A stretch of DNA of 36,625 nucleotides from Candidatus Woesearchaeota archaeon. GTDB lineage: Archaea; Nanobdellota; Nanobdellia; Woesearchaeales; DSVV01. The translations under genes and the position numbers were made by a program. Under the pieces are notes generated by a model. The model worked only from the letters and a program-made list of their open reading frames with translations. It did no database searches and was not told the origin of the DNA. Each line of letters starts with the position of its first letter. The first letter of the stretch is position 1. Shown in pieces: positions 26,401-34,767 of this stretch. Where the stretch lies: positions 1 to 36,625 of the forward strand of contig JACRKF010000053.1 of assembly GCA_016219865.1 (NCBI GenBank). Reading direction: 5' to 3'.

Positions 26401-27996
26401 CGATTCATAATCAGTTGTGCCTGCAGGATAAAATGCAGAAAGATATTGACAGTTATTTGCTGTGATTATTGGTCCGCCATTTTGTTTTCCATAAGCATCT
26501 GGAACAGATAAGCCATTCTTCCCTAACTTCTCAACTTTTCCGTCAGGATTAGATTCATACCATGTGTTGTATATCCCATTCTTTGCGCATAATACATCAA
26601 ATCCACCAGCATTGAGGACTATGCCATACGTTTTATAAATAAGATCAGAAATGCTACCAATCGCTTCATCCGCTTCATCATTACACACCATTGCTTTACC
26701 ATCTGCGCAAAGCATGTCTTGATTTTTAGATGACCATATATATCCATTACAATCTTCATCTTCGCATTTTTTCTTTCCATCTTCATCATTGTCTACATAA
26801 TCATCACAATTCTCTTTTATCTTGACACATTTACTATCTTTACATTCTAAACCAGTAGAACATTTATATTCTATATTTTCATTACAACTTTCACCTTCTT
26901 GCTTTGGTACAGGATTAATTGTCATATCTGTAATAGCAGCATTAGTATAAAGATTCGCTAGTTCTCCACCTAATTCAAAATTAAAAATATATGCATCATT
27001 GCATGCGGTTACAACATCAACACGTAATTTACAATTTGTGTTACATCCATTTTGAGGTAAATTAACATAAGGTTTTACTTCATTTAAATTAGCGCCAGAA
27101 TAATCTCCATCTTTCTCATTAATTAATGTTATAATCTCCGCATTATCAAGTTCTTTTTTATTCTTTGTAAGCTGATATACCTGTACTGAAGTAATACTAT
27201 CTTTTACTGATTTCAGATTAAGTTTTACAGTATAACATCCAGAACTACAACTTCCTTGAGTATTAACAACAAAATCAGAAAATGTAACACTAATTTCTTT
27301 TTTCGCAGTTTTATCACATACTGGCTTATTCTTCTGAGCTTCAGCTGCAGCAAGTATATCCTTAGCTTTATCAGTTGCTGTTGGTTGCTTAGTTATCTTC
27401 GCTCTCCCGCCAATGCCAGTCAACCCAACAGTTTTAGTATTAATTCCTTTTGGAGTATTTAATCCTGTTGCTGCTTTTCCTGCTGAAATTGCCTGCCCAG
27501 CCCAATCCTTATACTCTTGTGATTGATCATCCAAATATTCCTGATTTAATTCAACCAAAATATTCTTAAATAACATATCTGCATCTGTTTGCTTGCTGAT
27601 CTTCTGCAGATGTAATGATGAATCTAATAATTCTTGTTTAGTTGCTTCATCAATATATTTATTTTCTAACAGATAAGGAATAAAAGGATCTTCTGTTGAC
27701 ACTTTCGCAGAAAAGAAATCAATTGCTTTCCCAAACAATGTATCTTTTTTCTCAGCTTCGCTTTTTCCAAGAGTATTGATAAACAACAACAAGAATAATG
27801 CAACAATTAAGATGAGAAACAATAACAAACCTGTTTTGTATGATGGTTTGCTCTGTGAAGATTGACTTTGATTGCTTTGCGCAACAGGACTTTGTGTTTC
27901 TTTCAATAGTGGTGATCTAAGAACTAAAGCTTTCGCTGGTTTTACAAATGTTCGTTTAACTACCTTCTTTTTAATCCTTTTAACCCCTTTTTTCAT
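20476..27996 (-). CDS. Giant two-TM surface protein (2506 aa) with Cys-rich, beta-helix and beta-sandwich-like modules and cytoplasmic GW tails
   Basis: Lys/Arg-rich N-terminus, TM GLLLFLILIVALFLLLFI, FGKAID motif, long ectodomain, C-terminal TM YLVYGIIGLFVIVLLVVLLMRKKG, Gln-rich linker and two GW hairpins. Confidence 0.9.
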   Translation of the reverse strand: MKKGVKRIKKKVVKRTFVKPAKALVLRSPLLKETQSPVAQSNQSQSSQSKPSYKTGLLLFLILIVALFLLLFINTLGKSEAEKKDTLFGKAIDFFSAKVSTEDPFIPYLLENKYIDEATKQELLDSSLHLQKISKQTDADMLFKNILVELNQEYLDDQSQEYKDWAGQAISAGKAATGLNTPKGINTKTVGLTGIGGRAKITKQPTATDKAKDILAAAEAQKNKPVCDKTAKKEISVTFSDFVVNTQGSCSSGCYTVKLNLKSVKDSITSVQVYQLTKNKKELDNAEIITLINEKDGDYSGANLNEVKPYVNLPQNGCNTNCKLRVDVVTACNDAYIFNFELGGELANLYTNAAITDMTINPVPKQEGESCNENIEYKCSTGLECKDSKCVKIKENCDDYVDNDEDGKKKCEDEDCNGYIWSSKNQDMLCADGKAMVCNDEADEAIGSISDLIYKTYGIVLNAGGFDVLCAKNGIYNTWYESNPDGKVEKLGKNGLSVPDAYGKQNGGPIITANNCQYLSAFYPAGTTDYESWIGCGCKFDDDGVKAVDGDKYGGYECSNMVWEKITTESLSGASLVVTATPSADELAVGYNDQINKITFTVGEKTTIISTNGDVFIKKIKLSDLLQLCDKHFCGYPEIKVDVEYADSSSTSPPFNSYTFSLNNDNCYNFLITNSDNKVDSCDKAGKGGVDAVIDVSTKKLIVVLDQYATSAYAYIGASQDPVYIFKTKTVESFDLSDKNVFCGNKICSDAKITLKYETMDYKSTNEVFLEGQQFELNKDNCFSYTTHNPDLELNKCNNFVDASGNADSYCDATHSCTQGNCKSNVCTVEAQAAADTASDAVKPSFQASVNLQTKRLNLVINKLQVGLITNKATNQAIGFGEVPSNSIDLTTINTVKFCGDKLCEDSEIILSSDTNKDDTNEKYVLNKDNCFSYDSIKTEAENKKASCDLTGAAPVSVIEPGISVAQGKAYLWDDKIKKEYKIVVDVSDADGIKSVIASEEYGFKKVDLCNDQTQNNCKAETIIGLLGYTSNYFLGICNKNNDQCSTANVIFLIEIVDAKSTKYKITLKPQNSYYFESTDWLKDESQKQAPFTEEAGKYCSCQKIADIKVCKDTDADQNQAIGIKGLNQKVYGEVTTGDSNSNQEIISEDKCINEIYQEVPESDTVYEAYCDANSDVKYMEFPCLLTEKCKGGICVEKEDKTNCFTPSTTTISDWPEISDWSSDATTPKAICAGTYELSAPITFQNDDIHVLCQEGVVFKPKADNTEKIGMTINSLKNIIVEGCTFQDFNTAIQVKGASDNAIIKKNTFKNSVLQNSISSDSFTGNSIIHANTFETNDINIKASPDAKLYFAENTFDDKATAHLEGFTTLYFFKNNFNFDTFNPFLILNKNKQLIITDNTFGSKDAGGFSASENENVLIASNIFNVKKAMQLSKNKKVSIIKNTFNELLTPIDTGINDDNGLLLVYENKFDAKTSKSTIYLNKVQSVVMNNELIGDNIFDVKSSSNNYFVGIDQNKVIETKPSSVHFYYPIQVELKNKDNLLLDFAKLEINNYKKEKVFAAPIIDGYMYGDKDAYKNFPLYFYSKVDGEIIALENPLPSDGLNTVKVIYGDELDKTKSIELTKAIKDATTLTASLQASFSCFSPETSFEKLYKFPKYGANTFIEIIKLAAIENIELIKKYDKDSKDAQLAAAKQCAGSNYEEEKQSTDDNELSSGKVITCADDTNCPDETTCNTETKKCTSSDGTVYEQQLLNLCVKDEECGDQTKKCLFGLCVESGECMDTDVGKVSVNEKSLLSGSGQNTAKGINFLVAGYVVDEAGKKQEDSCSVNEKELTENLCSGGNWEPETVDCSKVLENGVCKNNVCELSVTECTTKDDCKDPAKPLCDTVTSKCTATIADFDYDLTSVKDAADKVHISALAKEKGTDDKGAGVVYTWEYKWTNGAAAFSELSADKNLPRHVATDILKSNFPVELKLKVTKGTLSDEKTKTIQAPVCYEDKDCAAATPICAQNVCIANTPPKGFAYYDYETNAVVYDITDPEGIKKIVVTVDDKDIDQKLINSPEINCITNTIAQVNCKGETTALYDSSPYLDEITGVPIKDTKTGQVMLYNNLACGAEYEDEEQTKISGYQCLDDVTIPVTVTDGKDAIYKITLGAKHKYYYESQDWSKADTLKATDEIAVCDCPQAKLPAPSTTGNADSSSSNNNDGGKGTPSCIPFFDDAYCKQQLTTKSCISGMRTLDCLSKNECFSTKRYNETCSAISNPETVNHCFNNKKDSDEQQSDCGGDDCKSCPEITISKGFVPQPLSTPDPEEDEEGEFEEEADMTEIEDEEEPEEETSSGVGKYLVYGIIGLFVIVLLVVLLMRKKGSATLATAANQPTQQYGLQQMRQQPMQYKQPQQQMQFQQPRQLPVINAASEQQLKSYINKQLESGMAKETITQTLETSGWKAEDVEKVFTEQLHHVLPADYEQKLKQFISYYLDRGMTREEVRAKLITGGWHEDVVDNYLK
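23440..24280 (-). other. Right-handed beta-helix-like region within the 2506-aa protein
   Basis: Recurring short units: NIIVEGCTF, NAIIKKNTF, NSIIHANTF, KLYFAENTF, TLYFFKNNF, QLIITDNTF, NVLIASNIF, KVSIIKNTF, LLLVYENKF. Confidence 0.8.
25150..26285 (-). repeat. Three tandem ~115-aa protein repeats
   Basis: Each ends like FCG..[IL]C.D[SA][EK]I.L.....(Y/F).LNKDNCFSY....C: CDKHFCGYPEIKVDVEY..SLNNDNCYNF; FCGNKICSDAKITLKYE..ELNKDNCFSY; FCGDKLCEDSEIILSSD..VLNKDNCFSY. Confidence 0.75.
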
Positions 27997-28027
27997 AATT
28001 CAACCCAATAATCTAAAATCTTAGTTC

Positions 28028-28088
28028 TACTTATTTATATATATTATGTTTCACTGTAGAAGAATAAAAACGAAACATTTATATACTA
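28028..28088. promoter_or_regulatory. Divergent promoter pair with GAAACAT elements beside TATA-like boxes on both strands
   Basis: Plus: cgaaacATTTATATAC (28071-28086), 29 nt before ATG 28110. Minus: gtgaaacataatatatataaataag (28030-28054) before ATG 27996. Confidence 0.55.
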
Positions 28089-28109
28089 ATATAATCTTAG
28101 TTATATAAC

Positions 28110-29324
28110 ATGGATTATATAATCGAAAGAGCAGACACAGAACAAGTGACCAAAAGAAAACAATGGCTTTTAGTTTATGGAAGAAGAAAAGTAGGCAAAA
28201 CATTTTTGCTCAATAATTTATGCAGTTTAAAGAATTATTATACTATAAAAAAAGACAGCAGTGTTATATCGCCTGATGGAACAATCCAATTAGAACAGTT
28301 CAGCGCTGAAGTGAAGAAATTGCTCTCGGAGAATAAAACAGTTGTCGTTGATGAATTTCAGCGACTAAATGAAGGCATTCTCGAAGAATTATCGTTGATG
28401 CATCCAAAGGGAAAGTTAATTTTATCAGGATCAAGCTTGCGTGTTGTCAAGAAAGTGTTTGAACCAAAATCACCACTGCTTGGATTCTTCACACCACTAA
28501 AAATTGGATTTATAAGCTCATCTGACTTGATTAGATCAATAAAAAAAGAACTCGCGCCAGAAACACTGATTGAACTAGCTCCTTTTCTTCGAGAACCGTG
28601 GATAATCCCCTCATATAATAAAGAAGCAACCATTGATTTTGTATATCAACTTATTACTGCATCAAAATACACCATAACAGCGCTTATTGGCGAAGTATTT
28701 ACTGAAGAAGAACGAGAACTATCAAAAAAATATGAAGCAATACTTTCCTTGATTGGCTCAGGAATCTGGAATACAAAAGAATTGACAGCAATACTTTATT
28801 CAAGAAAGCTTATACCTGATCCAAGTCCGACGCACCTCATACAATATATAAAAAATCTTGAAGAGATGGAATTGGTAGAAAGCATAAAACTTCATAGATC
28901 AAAAGGCAGATATTACCGATTAATGTCTCCGATTATGAATATCTACTTCTATCTTGAGAGTAAATATGATATCAGCAGCAGACCAACTTCATTAGAAGAG
29001 ATTAAACCAACACTCCAAAAACTGATTCAATTGGAAATACAAAATGTAATAGCAGATCTATTTGCTGAGCTTTATTCTGGAAGAAAAGAATATTATATCT
29101 GTGGCGATAAAGAAGTTGATTTTGTTATTACAAAAAGAAATAAAACAGAGATTATTGGAGAAGTCAAGTGGAAAAAGATAGAACAAAAAGACATCAACCA
29201 CTTCCAAAGAAATGCTATTGAGCTTTTCGGAAAGAAAGTCCTTATCTGCAAAAACAAATATGCAACTAAAGAAGATGTTGAAATTATAACGCCGCAAGAA
29301 TTGATTGCAAAAGTGAAAAAATAA
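28110..29324 (+). CDS. Archaeal-type ATPase (AAA) with C-terminal DUF234/PD-(D/E)XK-like nuclease domain
   Basis: YGRRKVGKTFLL (Walker A), KTVVVDEFQRL (Walker B), KLILSGSSL; C-terminal DKEVDFVITKRNKTEIIGEVKWKK. Confidence 0.85.
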   Translation: MDYIIERADTEQVTKRKQWLLVYGRRKVGKTFLLNNLCSLKNYYTIKKDSSVISPDGTIQLEQFSAEVKKLLSENKTVVVDEFQRLNEGILEELSLMHPKGKLILSGSSLRVVKKVFEPKSPLLGFFTPLKIGFISSSDLIRSIKKELAPETLIELAPFLREPWIIPSYNKEATIDFVYQLITASKYTITALIGEVFTEEERELSKKYEAILSLIGSGIWNTKELTAILYSRKLIPDPSPTHLIQYIKNLEEMELVESIKLHRSKGRYYRLMSPIMNIYFYLESKYDISSRPTSLEEIKPTLQKLIQLEIQNVIADLFAELYSGRKEYYICGDKEVDFVITKRNKTEIIGEVKWKKIEQKDINHFQRNAIELFGKKVLICKNKYATKEDVEIITPQELIAKVKK

Positions 29325-29375
29325 ACAATTTTATTCAAACTGAGTAATCTCTTTCAGACTATAATCAATCTCTTT

Positions 29376-29397
29376 AGAGAATTTTGCAAAATTCTCT
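29376..29397. repeat. 22-bp perfect palindrome between convergent genes, nearly identical to the one at 12797-12818
   Basis: agagaattttgcaaaattctct; immediately precedes the stop codon of the 1785-aa gene. Confidence 0.85.
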
Positions 29398-32300
29398 TTA
29401 CTGCAAAATATGTTCAACCATCTCTTCTTTCCAGCCAACACTCATTAACTTTTGTTTGACTTGCTCTTTAGTAAATCCTTTTTGCAGCTCCATCTGCGCA
29501 TATTGTTTTAACTTGTCTTGTTTTAACTTGTCAAACTTTGCTTGTTCTACTGCTGACATTTGTGGTTGCTGAATAGATTGTTGAGCTGATTGCTGCATCT
29601 GCATTTGTTGCTGTGAAACTTGCTGTGTCTGCTGTTGAACTTGCGCAGGTCTTTGCGCTGCTTGCAACACAGGTTGCTGCACAGCAATTTTTGGTGGCGC
29701 AACCAATGGTTGCGCTGGTTGAGCTTTCTGCAATGGCGCTTGCTGAGATTGCATAGGTTTTTGTTGCACTTGCTGCTGCGCATTTGATTGATCTGCTTGT
29801 AAATCACCATGATGTTTTCTTTTGATTGCAATAAACACAAGCATAGCAACTACAACAAATGCTAATATTAACAAATACCAAACAATATTATTCTTTGGTT
29901 TCTTTTCTTTATCTGTTTTATCAGTTATTTCTTCATCTGGAGAAACATCTTCTCCATCGCCTGACAACTCTAAACCTTGACCAACAAAACCTTGTCCGTT
30001 TTGTGTTTTTGCTGGAGCTAATCCTTGCACTTTTGTTTGAGCAACTGGCGGACATGCTTTGCAATCACCGCCGCAATCTACTCCTTGCTCACCATCATCC
30101 TGTTGTTTATTGAAACATTTGTTAACTAATGGTGGAACAAATAATGCTGAACATACTTTTTCAATTTTCTTATCTTTCTTACAACTATTTGTTGAAGGAC
30201 ATTGATATGTTTTGATGCCAACCAAACAAGATTGTTTTTCTAATTCAATTTGACATTGAGCATCATTATATTGCGCAGAGCATGAACCTCCACTGCTTCC
30301 GCCACCGCCGCCACCACCTGCATTGCCATCTGTTGCAGGAGCAACTGGTTTAGGACAACCGCAAAGCTGTAGATTTAATGAATCATAATTTGTAGTAAAT
30401 TGACTATCATCAACAGTCCAATCTTTTGAATCAAAATAAAATTTATTTTTCTGATTCAAAGTAATTGTATAAATCTGAAGTTTTGCATCAGTTACTTTTA
30501 TAGTAACTTTATCTTCTGTGCAAGTAGTTAATGAACATACCTTCTTTGATAATACAATTGCCTGTTTCTTTGTAATTAAAGCAGCAGAAGGAACTAAGCA
30601 TTCTTTCTCTTTATTGCAACTTTCTTTATGCTCTTCAACACCTTTTGCATCAAACACTTGTATAGACAATATTCCATCAGGATCAGTTACATTAACAGTA
30701 AGGAAATTATTTTCATCTTTATCTTCTTTGTCTAAATCCAAGTATGCTTTACCAGATGCAGGTAAATTTGGTTTTCCATTGTCACAAATATTCTTAACTA
30801 CATCATATTTAGTGCCTTCAGCGCAGACACACTGATTATCAGCGCAAGTTTCAGGACAAATAATTGATGAAATCTCTTCTTTTGTTTCAGTATTTGTTGT
30901 AACAAGTTTATTATCAACACATGCAATAGTGATTGGAACACAACTACCAACACCTGCAACAGTCATGCATAATTCACTCTCGCCACATACTTTAGAAACT
31001 TTTGATTCATATGCGCAAGTAAGTTCATTCAATTCTTTTTCATATAAAGTATTTTTCTCACCGCAGTATTGACCTTCTTTTTCAGGCTTACCGCATGAAC
31101 ACAATCCTTCTTTTGTTACTTTATCAATTTTACAAACTTTTCCAGCTGCGCATTGAATATCTTCAGTGCAACTTACAGGTACAACTTCACATTTCTGAGT
31201 CTCACTATTAAGCGTTGAACCATCAGGACAAACACAAACATTAGTTTTACATTCTTGGGTTGCTAAACAATTAGCTGCAGTATCGCAATAACCTGGAACT
31301 TTCTCGCATTTTTTATTATTAGCATTACATGTGAAACTTATTGGACATTGTGAAACATCAGTACAGCTTTCAGGCATCTTTACACATTTATTCTGTAAAC
31401 ATTCCTCGCTATCAGCGCAATCATTTGAGTTTGAGCATAATCCTGGAATCTTCACACATTTGCTGGTAATTTTGTCACAATTATAATTGATTGGACATTG
31501 TGTAACATCACTGCAACTCTCAGGAACAGCAACACATACTCCAGATTGACAAACAGTATTTGCTGAACAATCTTTTGCAGCTAATAATTGCAACACACCT
31601 GCCTCTGAACAAGTTGTTTCAATTATTTTTGAACCATCACATTTATCTTCTCCTGCTTTTGTAGAAGTTCCTTCTGCATCTGTTACAAACACTTCTCCTT
31701 TTATTGTTTCAGCATTTGCTGCATCTGTATCTTTGCAGAGTAAAACTTGATCTTGCTGACCACTATCAAGAGTGCAGATACCTTCACCACATTTATATCC
31801 AGTTGGACAATTGATTTCTTCAAAGCTATAATAATCTTTATCATTGCACACTCCTTCTGCTAGTTTTCCCTCAGCAGTGCAATAATCAGATTCTGATTTT
31901 TCTGTTTTATCCACGAGGTTTATACCATTAATTGAACTCTTCTCATAGATTGAACCAGCATTATATGACTTTTCAAATCCAGCTAAATAAGGAATATATG
32001 TTTTATCTCCATCATTACATTTATCATTTATCTTTTTACATTCACCATCGATACAAAATGTTCCTTCAATACATTTTTGAATTTTTGTTGCAGATGAACC
32101 ATCTAAATTACAATAATATTCATATACATATTCGCTGCTTTCTACCTTTGTGCCTGAGTTCTGAGATATGGTACAAAAATCTGAATATGTACTGCCTGTC
32201 TGAAGAATAATAGTTCCTTTTTTAGTCTCATCTACTTTGTCACTCTCAACACATGACAATTGTTCAGTTATTGGCGCGCATTCATTAGGACAAATATTAC

Positions 32301-34755
32301 CGCAATCAATTCCATCTTCATCTGGATCTTGAACACCATTTGCGCAAGGATCTACTGGTTGTGAAGATTTTTGAATGCATTTTCCTCCATCGCAAGCATA
32401 ACCATCTTGACAAGCAATTTCATTTGTTACTAATTGATCTACATCGCTGCAGCTTTGTTCAACAACTTTTGTTTTATCACCAGAACAAGAATCAGGCGTA
32501 TCTTTTCCATCAATAGTTACTTTTCCAAGAATATCTGCAAATTTTCCACCATCTGAATCTTCACATAATTGTTGAGCAGGTTCTGAAGGTGTTTCAGGAC
32601 ATACTGCAGGACAAATATTACCGCAATCAATCCCATCTTCATCTGGATCTTGAACACCATTTGCGCAAGGATCTACTGGTTGTGGAGTTGGTTCTCCTGA
32701 TGGTTGTGGTTGCGCTGGAAGATTTGATACACATGTCCATGTTGATAATGTATCACAAACATATCCAGAAGGACATTCATTATCATCTCCACATGATGCA
32801 GGTAATACTGTTGTTTCAGGTTCTGATCCTGTTTCTCCTTTTACAACACATGCTCCATCTTTACAACCAAGTTCACAAGTAATTGGTTCAGCTGATTTTA
32901 TATTTGCTTGATCATCACAATAATATTTTACAAACGTTCCTTCTAAACACTTATCAATTGACTTTTTACCGGCAAAATTTACTTCTCCAGCTACATAAGG
33001 ATTATCAGTTAAATCTGTGTCTACACAAGAATTCATTATTGGTTGTGCTACAGCATCTTCAACACATTGAAAATTTTGGTCACAGCCATCTTTACATTCT
33101 TTTATAATTACCTGTTCTTTATTGCTTAAATCATCACATATTATTTTCTGAACAAAATGTTTATAGAATGTTTGTCCGCCTGTTTTATAAGGAGTGCTAG
33201 GAGCGCTGATACAAATAGAATATTCTTCACATAGTATTGCATCTTCTTTAGGTTGAACAGGTTCTGGTTGAGATTCTTCAACTTTGCATGCGCCTGCTTC
33301 ACAGATGCAAAGTTTTTCAGTTTGTTTCTGATTATTATCTTCACAATAATATTCAATTAAGTATTGCTTTCCTTTATTTGGTCCTCCAGATAAAGGAGTT
33401 CCATAACAATTATCTTCCTTTGTAATTGCTTCAATTTCACCTGTTATTGTAACTAATCCTTTTGTTTCAAATACAATCCCGCCATCAGAATCTACACATG
33501 ATTCTTTAGGAATTGGTTGAGATACAGGTTCGTCTTTTGGTTCTGGAACTGCTGGTTTATCATTGCATTTCAATGCAGCTGCATCACAGCCAAATTCACA
33601 ACTTTCAGATGTTTGTTGATCAGAACAACCATAATCATCAATTATTTTTTCATTATAAACTATGGTTGTAACTAAATTTGAGTCTTCACAAGTTTTTACT
33701 TTTTCTTTTAGTGTGCAAACAACACATGCGCCATCATTACAATAAGTTTTCGGAATCTTTTCAGAACATTGTATTCCTGTTTGATATTTAATTTTATTAT
33801 TTTCACACCATACTTCCATTAATAAGCCATTTGCAGGATTACACCAATCTTCTTTACTATTAGTGCCTTTTACAGCAGTTCCTTTTACATCATAATTCTT
33901 TCCATTGTCTGAATCTTCACATTGAGGTTCTGCTTCAGGTATTATAGGCGCTGGCTTTTCTGCGCATACTCCTGGAAAACAATAACTTGATTGGCAATCT
34001 TGATCATATTTGCATGTATTTCCATCAACACATTTATCTGGACAAGAATCACCGCCGCAATCAATATCACTTTCATCTTGGTTTTTGATGCCATCATTAC
34101 ATGTTTCTTTTGGTTTTTCCACACATTTATCAACTTCGCATTTATATCCATCATCACATTGGATTTCTTTTGAAGTAATTTCATTATCCACGCAAACAAA
34201 TTCATTGACAACTATTTCACTAGCACAATAATCTGTTTGTGTTGCAACGCCTTTTGTAGTAATACCTTTCTCATTTATAGAATTACCGTCAGAATCCTCG
34301 CATTTCTCATCATCGCCAGCATCAACAGGTTTTGCTTGACATGTTCCTGCAAATGTTCCTTCTGGTTTTGTTAAATCACAAAACTCATTATCATCAGCAT
34401 TACATCCAGCATCATCATTGCAGCCATCACCAATTGCTTTTCCAGAAATATCTTTTCCTCCTTTAGTGAATGAATTATAGAGTAAAAGTGAAATCAATAA
34501 TAACATTATTAAAGCTGCAACAACATATACACGCTTGTGATGCGGATGCATTCCAACACGCAATTCTTCTAAGTGGATATCTTGTTGAGATTGCTGTTGA
34601 ATAGTTTGAGTTTCTTGTTGAGATTGCATTTGCAGTTCTTGCATAGACTGCGCTGGCTGTTGAACAACAGTTTTAGATTTATGATGAACATGTTTCATTT
34701 TTCTTTTCACAATGCTCTTTTTTTGTTTTTTCATAAAAAATTTCACTTCGTTCAT
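29398..34755 (-). CDS. Giant two-TM Cys-rich surface protein (1785 aa) with eight CxD[ST]D modules and GW tail
   Basis: MHPHHKRVYVVAALIMLLLISLLLY TM, SGKAIG motif, repeated CEDSD-type modules, poly-Gly linker, C-terminal TM IVWYLLILAFVVVAMLVFIAI, Gln-rich linker and GW hairpin. Confidence 0.9.
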   Translation of the reverse strand: MNEVKFFMKKQKKSIVKRKMKHVHHKSKTVVQQPAQSMQELQMQSQQETQTIQQQSQQDIHLEELRVGMHPHHKRVYVVAALIMLLLISLLLYNSFTKGGKDISGKAIGDGCNDDAGCNADDNEFCDLTKPEGTFAGTCQAKPVDAGDDEKCEDSDGNSINEKGITTKGVATQTDYCASEIVVNEFVCVDNEITSKEIQCDDGYKCEVDKCVEKPKETCNDGIKNQDESDIDCGGDSCPDKCVDGNTCKYDQDCQSSYCFPGVCAEKPAPIIPEAEPQCEDSDNGKNYDVKGTAVKGTNSKEDWCNPANGLLMEVWCENNKIKYQTGIQCSEKIPKTYCNDGACVVCTLKEKVKTCEDSNLVTTIVYNEKIIDDYGCSDQQTSESCEFGCDAAALKCNDKPAVPEPKDEPVSQPIPKESCVDSDGGIVFETKGLVTITGEIEAITKEDNCYGTPLSGGPNKGKQYLIEYYCEDNNQKQTEKLCICEAGACKVEESQPEPVQPKEDAILCEEYSICISAPSTPYKTGGQTFYKHFVQKIICDDLSNKEQVIIKECKDGCDQNFQCVEDAVAQPIMNSCVDTDLTDNPYVAGEVNFAGKKSIDKCLEGTFVKYYCDDQANIKSAEPITCELGCKDGACVVKGETGSEPETTVLPASCGDDNECPSGYVCDTLSTWTCVSNLPAQPQPSGEPTPQPVDPCANGVQDPDEDGIDCGNICPAVCPETPSEPAQQLCEDSDGGKFADILGKVTIDGKDTPDSCSGDKTKVVEQSCSDVDQLVTNEIACQDGYACDGGKCIQKSSQPVDPCANGVQDPDEDGIDCGNICPNECAPITEQLSCVESDKVDETKKGTIILQTGSTYSDFCTISQNSGTKVESSEYVYEYYCNLDGSSATKIQKCIEGTFCIDGECKKINDKCNDGDKTYIPYLAGFEKSYNAGSIYEKSSINGINLVDKTEKSESDYCTAEGKLAEGVCNDKDYYSFEEINCPTGYKCGEGICTLDSGQQDQVLLCKDTDAANAETIKGEVFVTDAEGTSTKAGEDKCDGSKIIETTCSEAGVLQLLAAKDCSANTVCQSGVCVAVPESCSDVTQCPINYNCDKITSKCVKIPGLCSNSNDCADSEECLQNKCVKMPESCTDVSQCPISFTCNANNKKCEKVPGYCDTAANCLATQECKTNVCVCPDGSTLNSETQKCEVVPVSCTEDIQCAAGKVCKIDKVTKEGLCSCGKPEKEGQYCGEKNTLYEKELNELTCAYESKVSKVCGESELCMTVAGVGSCVPITIACVDNKLVTTNTETKEEISSIICPETCADNQCVCAEGTKYDVVKNICDNGKPNLPASGKAYLDLDKEDKDENNFLTVNVTDPDGILSIQVFDAKGVEEHKESCNKEKECLVPSAALITKKQAIVLSKKVCSLTTCTEDKVTIKVTDAKLQIYTITLNQKNKFYFDSKDWTVDDSQFTTNYDSLNLQLCGCPKPVAPATDGNAGGGGGGGSSGGSCSAQYNDAQCQIELEKQSCLVGIKTYQCPSTNSCKKDKKIEKVCSALFVPPLVNKCFNKQQDDGEQGVDCGGDCKACPPVAQTKVQGLAPAKTQNGQGFVGQGLELSGDGEDVSPDEEITDKTDKEKKPKNNIVWYLLILAFVVVAMLVFIAIKRKHHGDLQADQSNAQQQVQQKPMQSQQAPLQKAQPAQPLVAPPKIAVQQPVLQAAQRPAQVQQQTQQVSQQQMQMQQSAQQSIQQPQMSAVEQAKFDKLKQDKLKQYAQMELQKGFTKEQVKQKLMSVGWKEEMVEHILQ
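32287..32363. repeat. 77-bp direct repeat, copy 1 (76/77 match to 32608-32684)
   Basis: aggacaaatattaccgcaatcaatTccatcttcatctggatcttgaacaccatttgcgcaaggatctactggttgtg. Confidence 0.95.
32608..32684. repeat. 77-bp direct repeat, copy 2
   Basis: Same sequence with C for T at one position; encodes a Cys module identical in CANGVQDPDEDGIDCGNICP. Confidence 0.95.
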
Positions 34756-34767
34756 TTTTTATTGATA

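Noticed and set aside
30289-30320. ccgccaccgccgcc GC-rich patch as a mobile or regulatory element
   Set aside because: Encodes a poly-Gly linker; similar patches at 2808-2826 and 36181-36200 have the same explanation.
32589-33107. His/Leu-rich plus-strand ORFs opposite the 1785-aa gene
   Set aside because: Mirror of biased codons in the Cys-rich repeats; no independent support.
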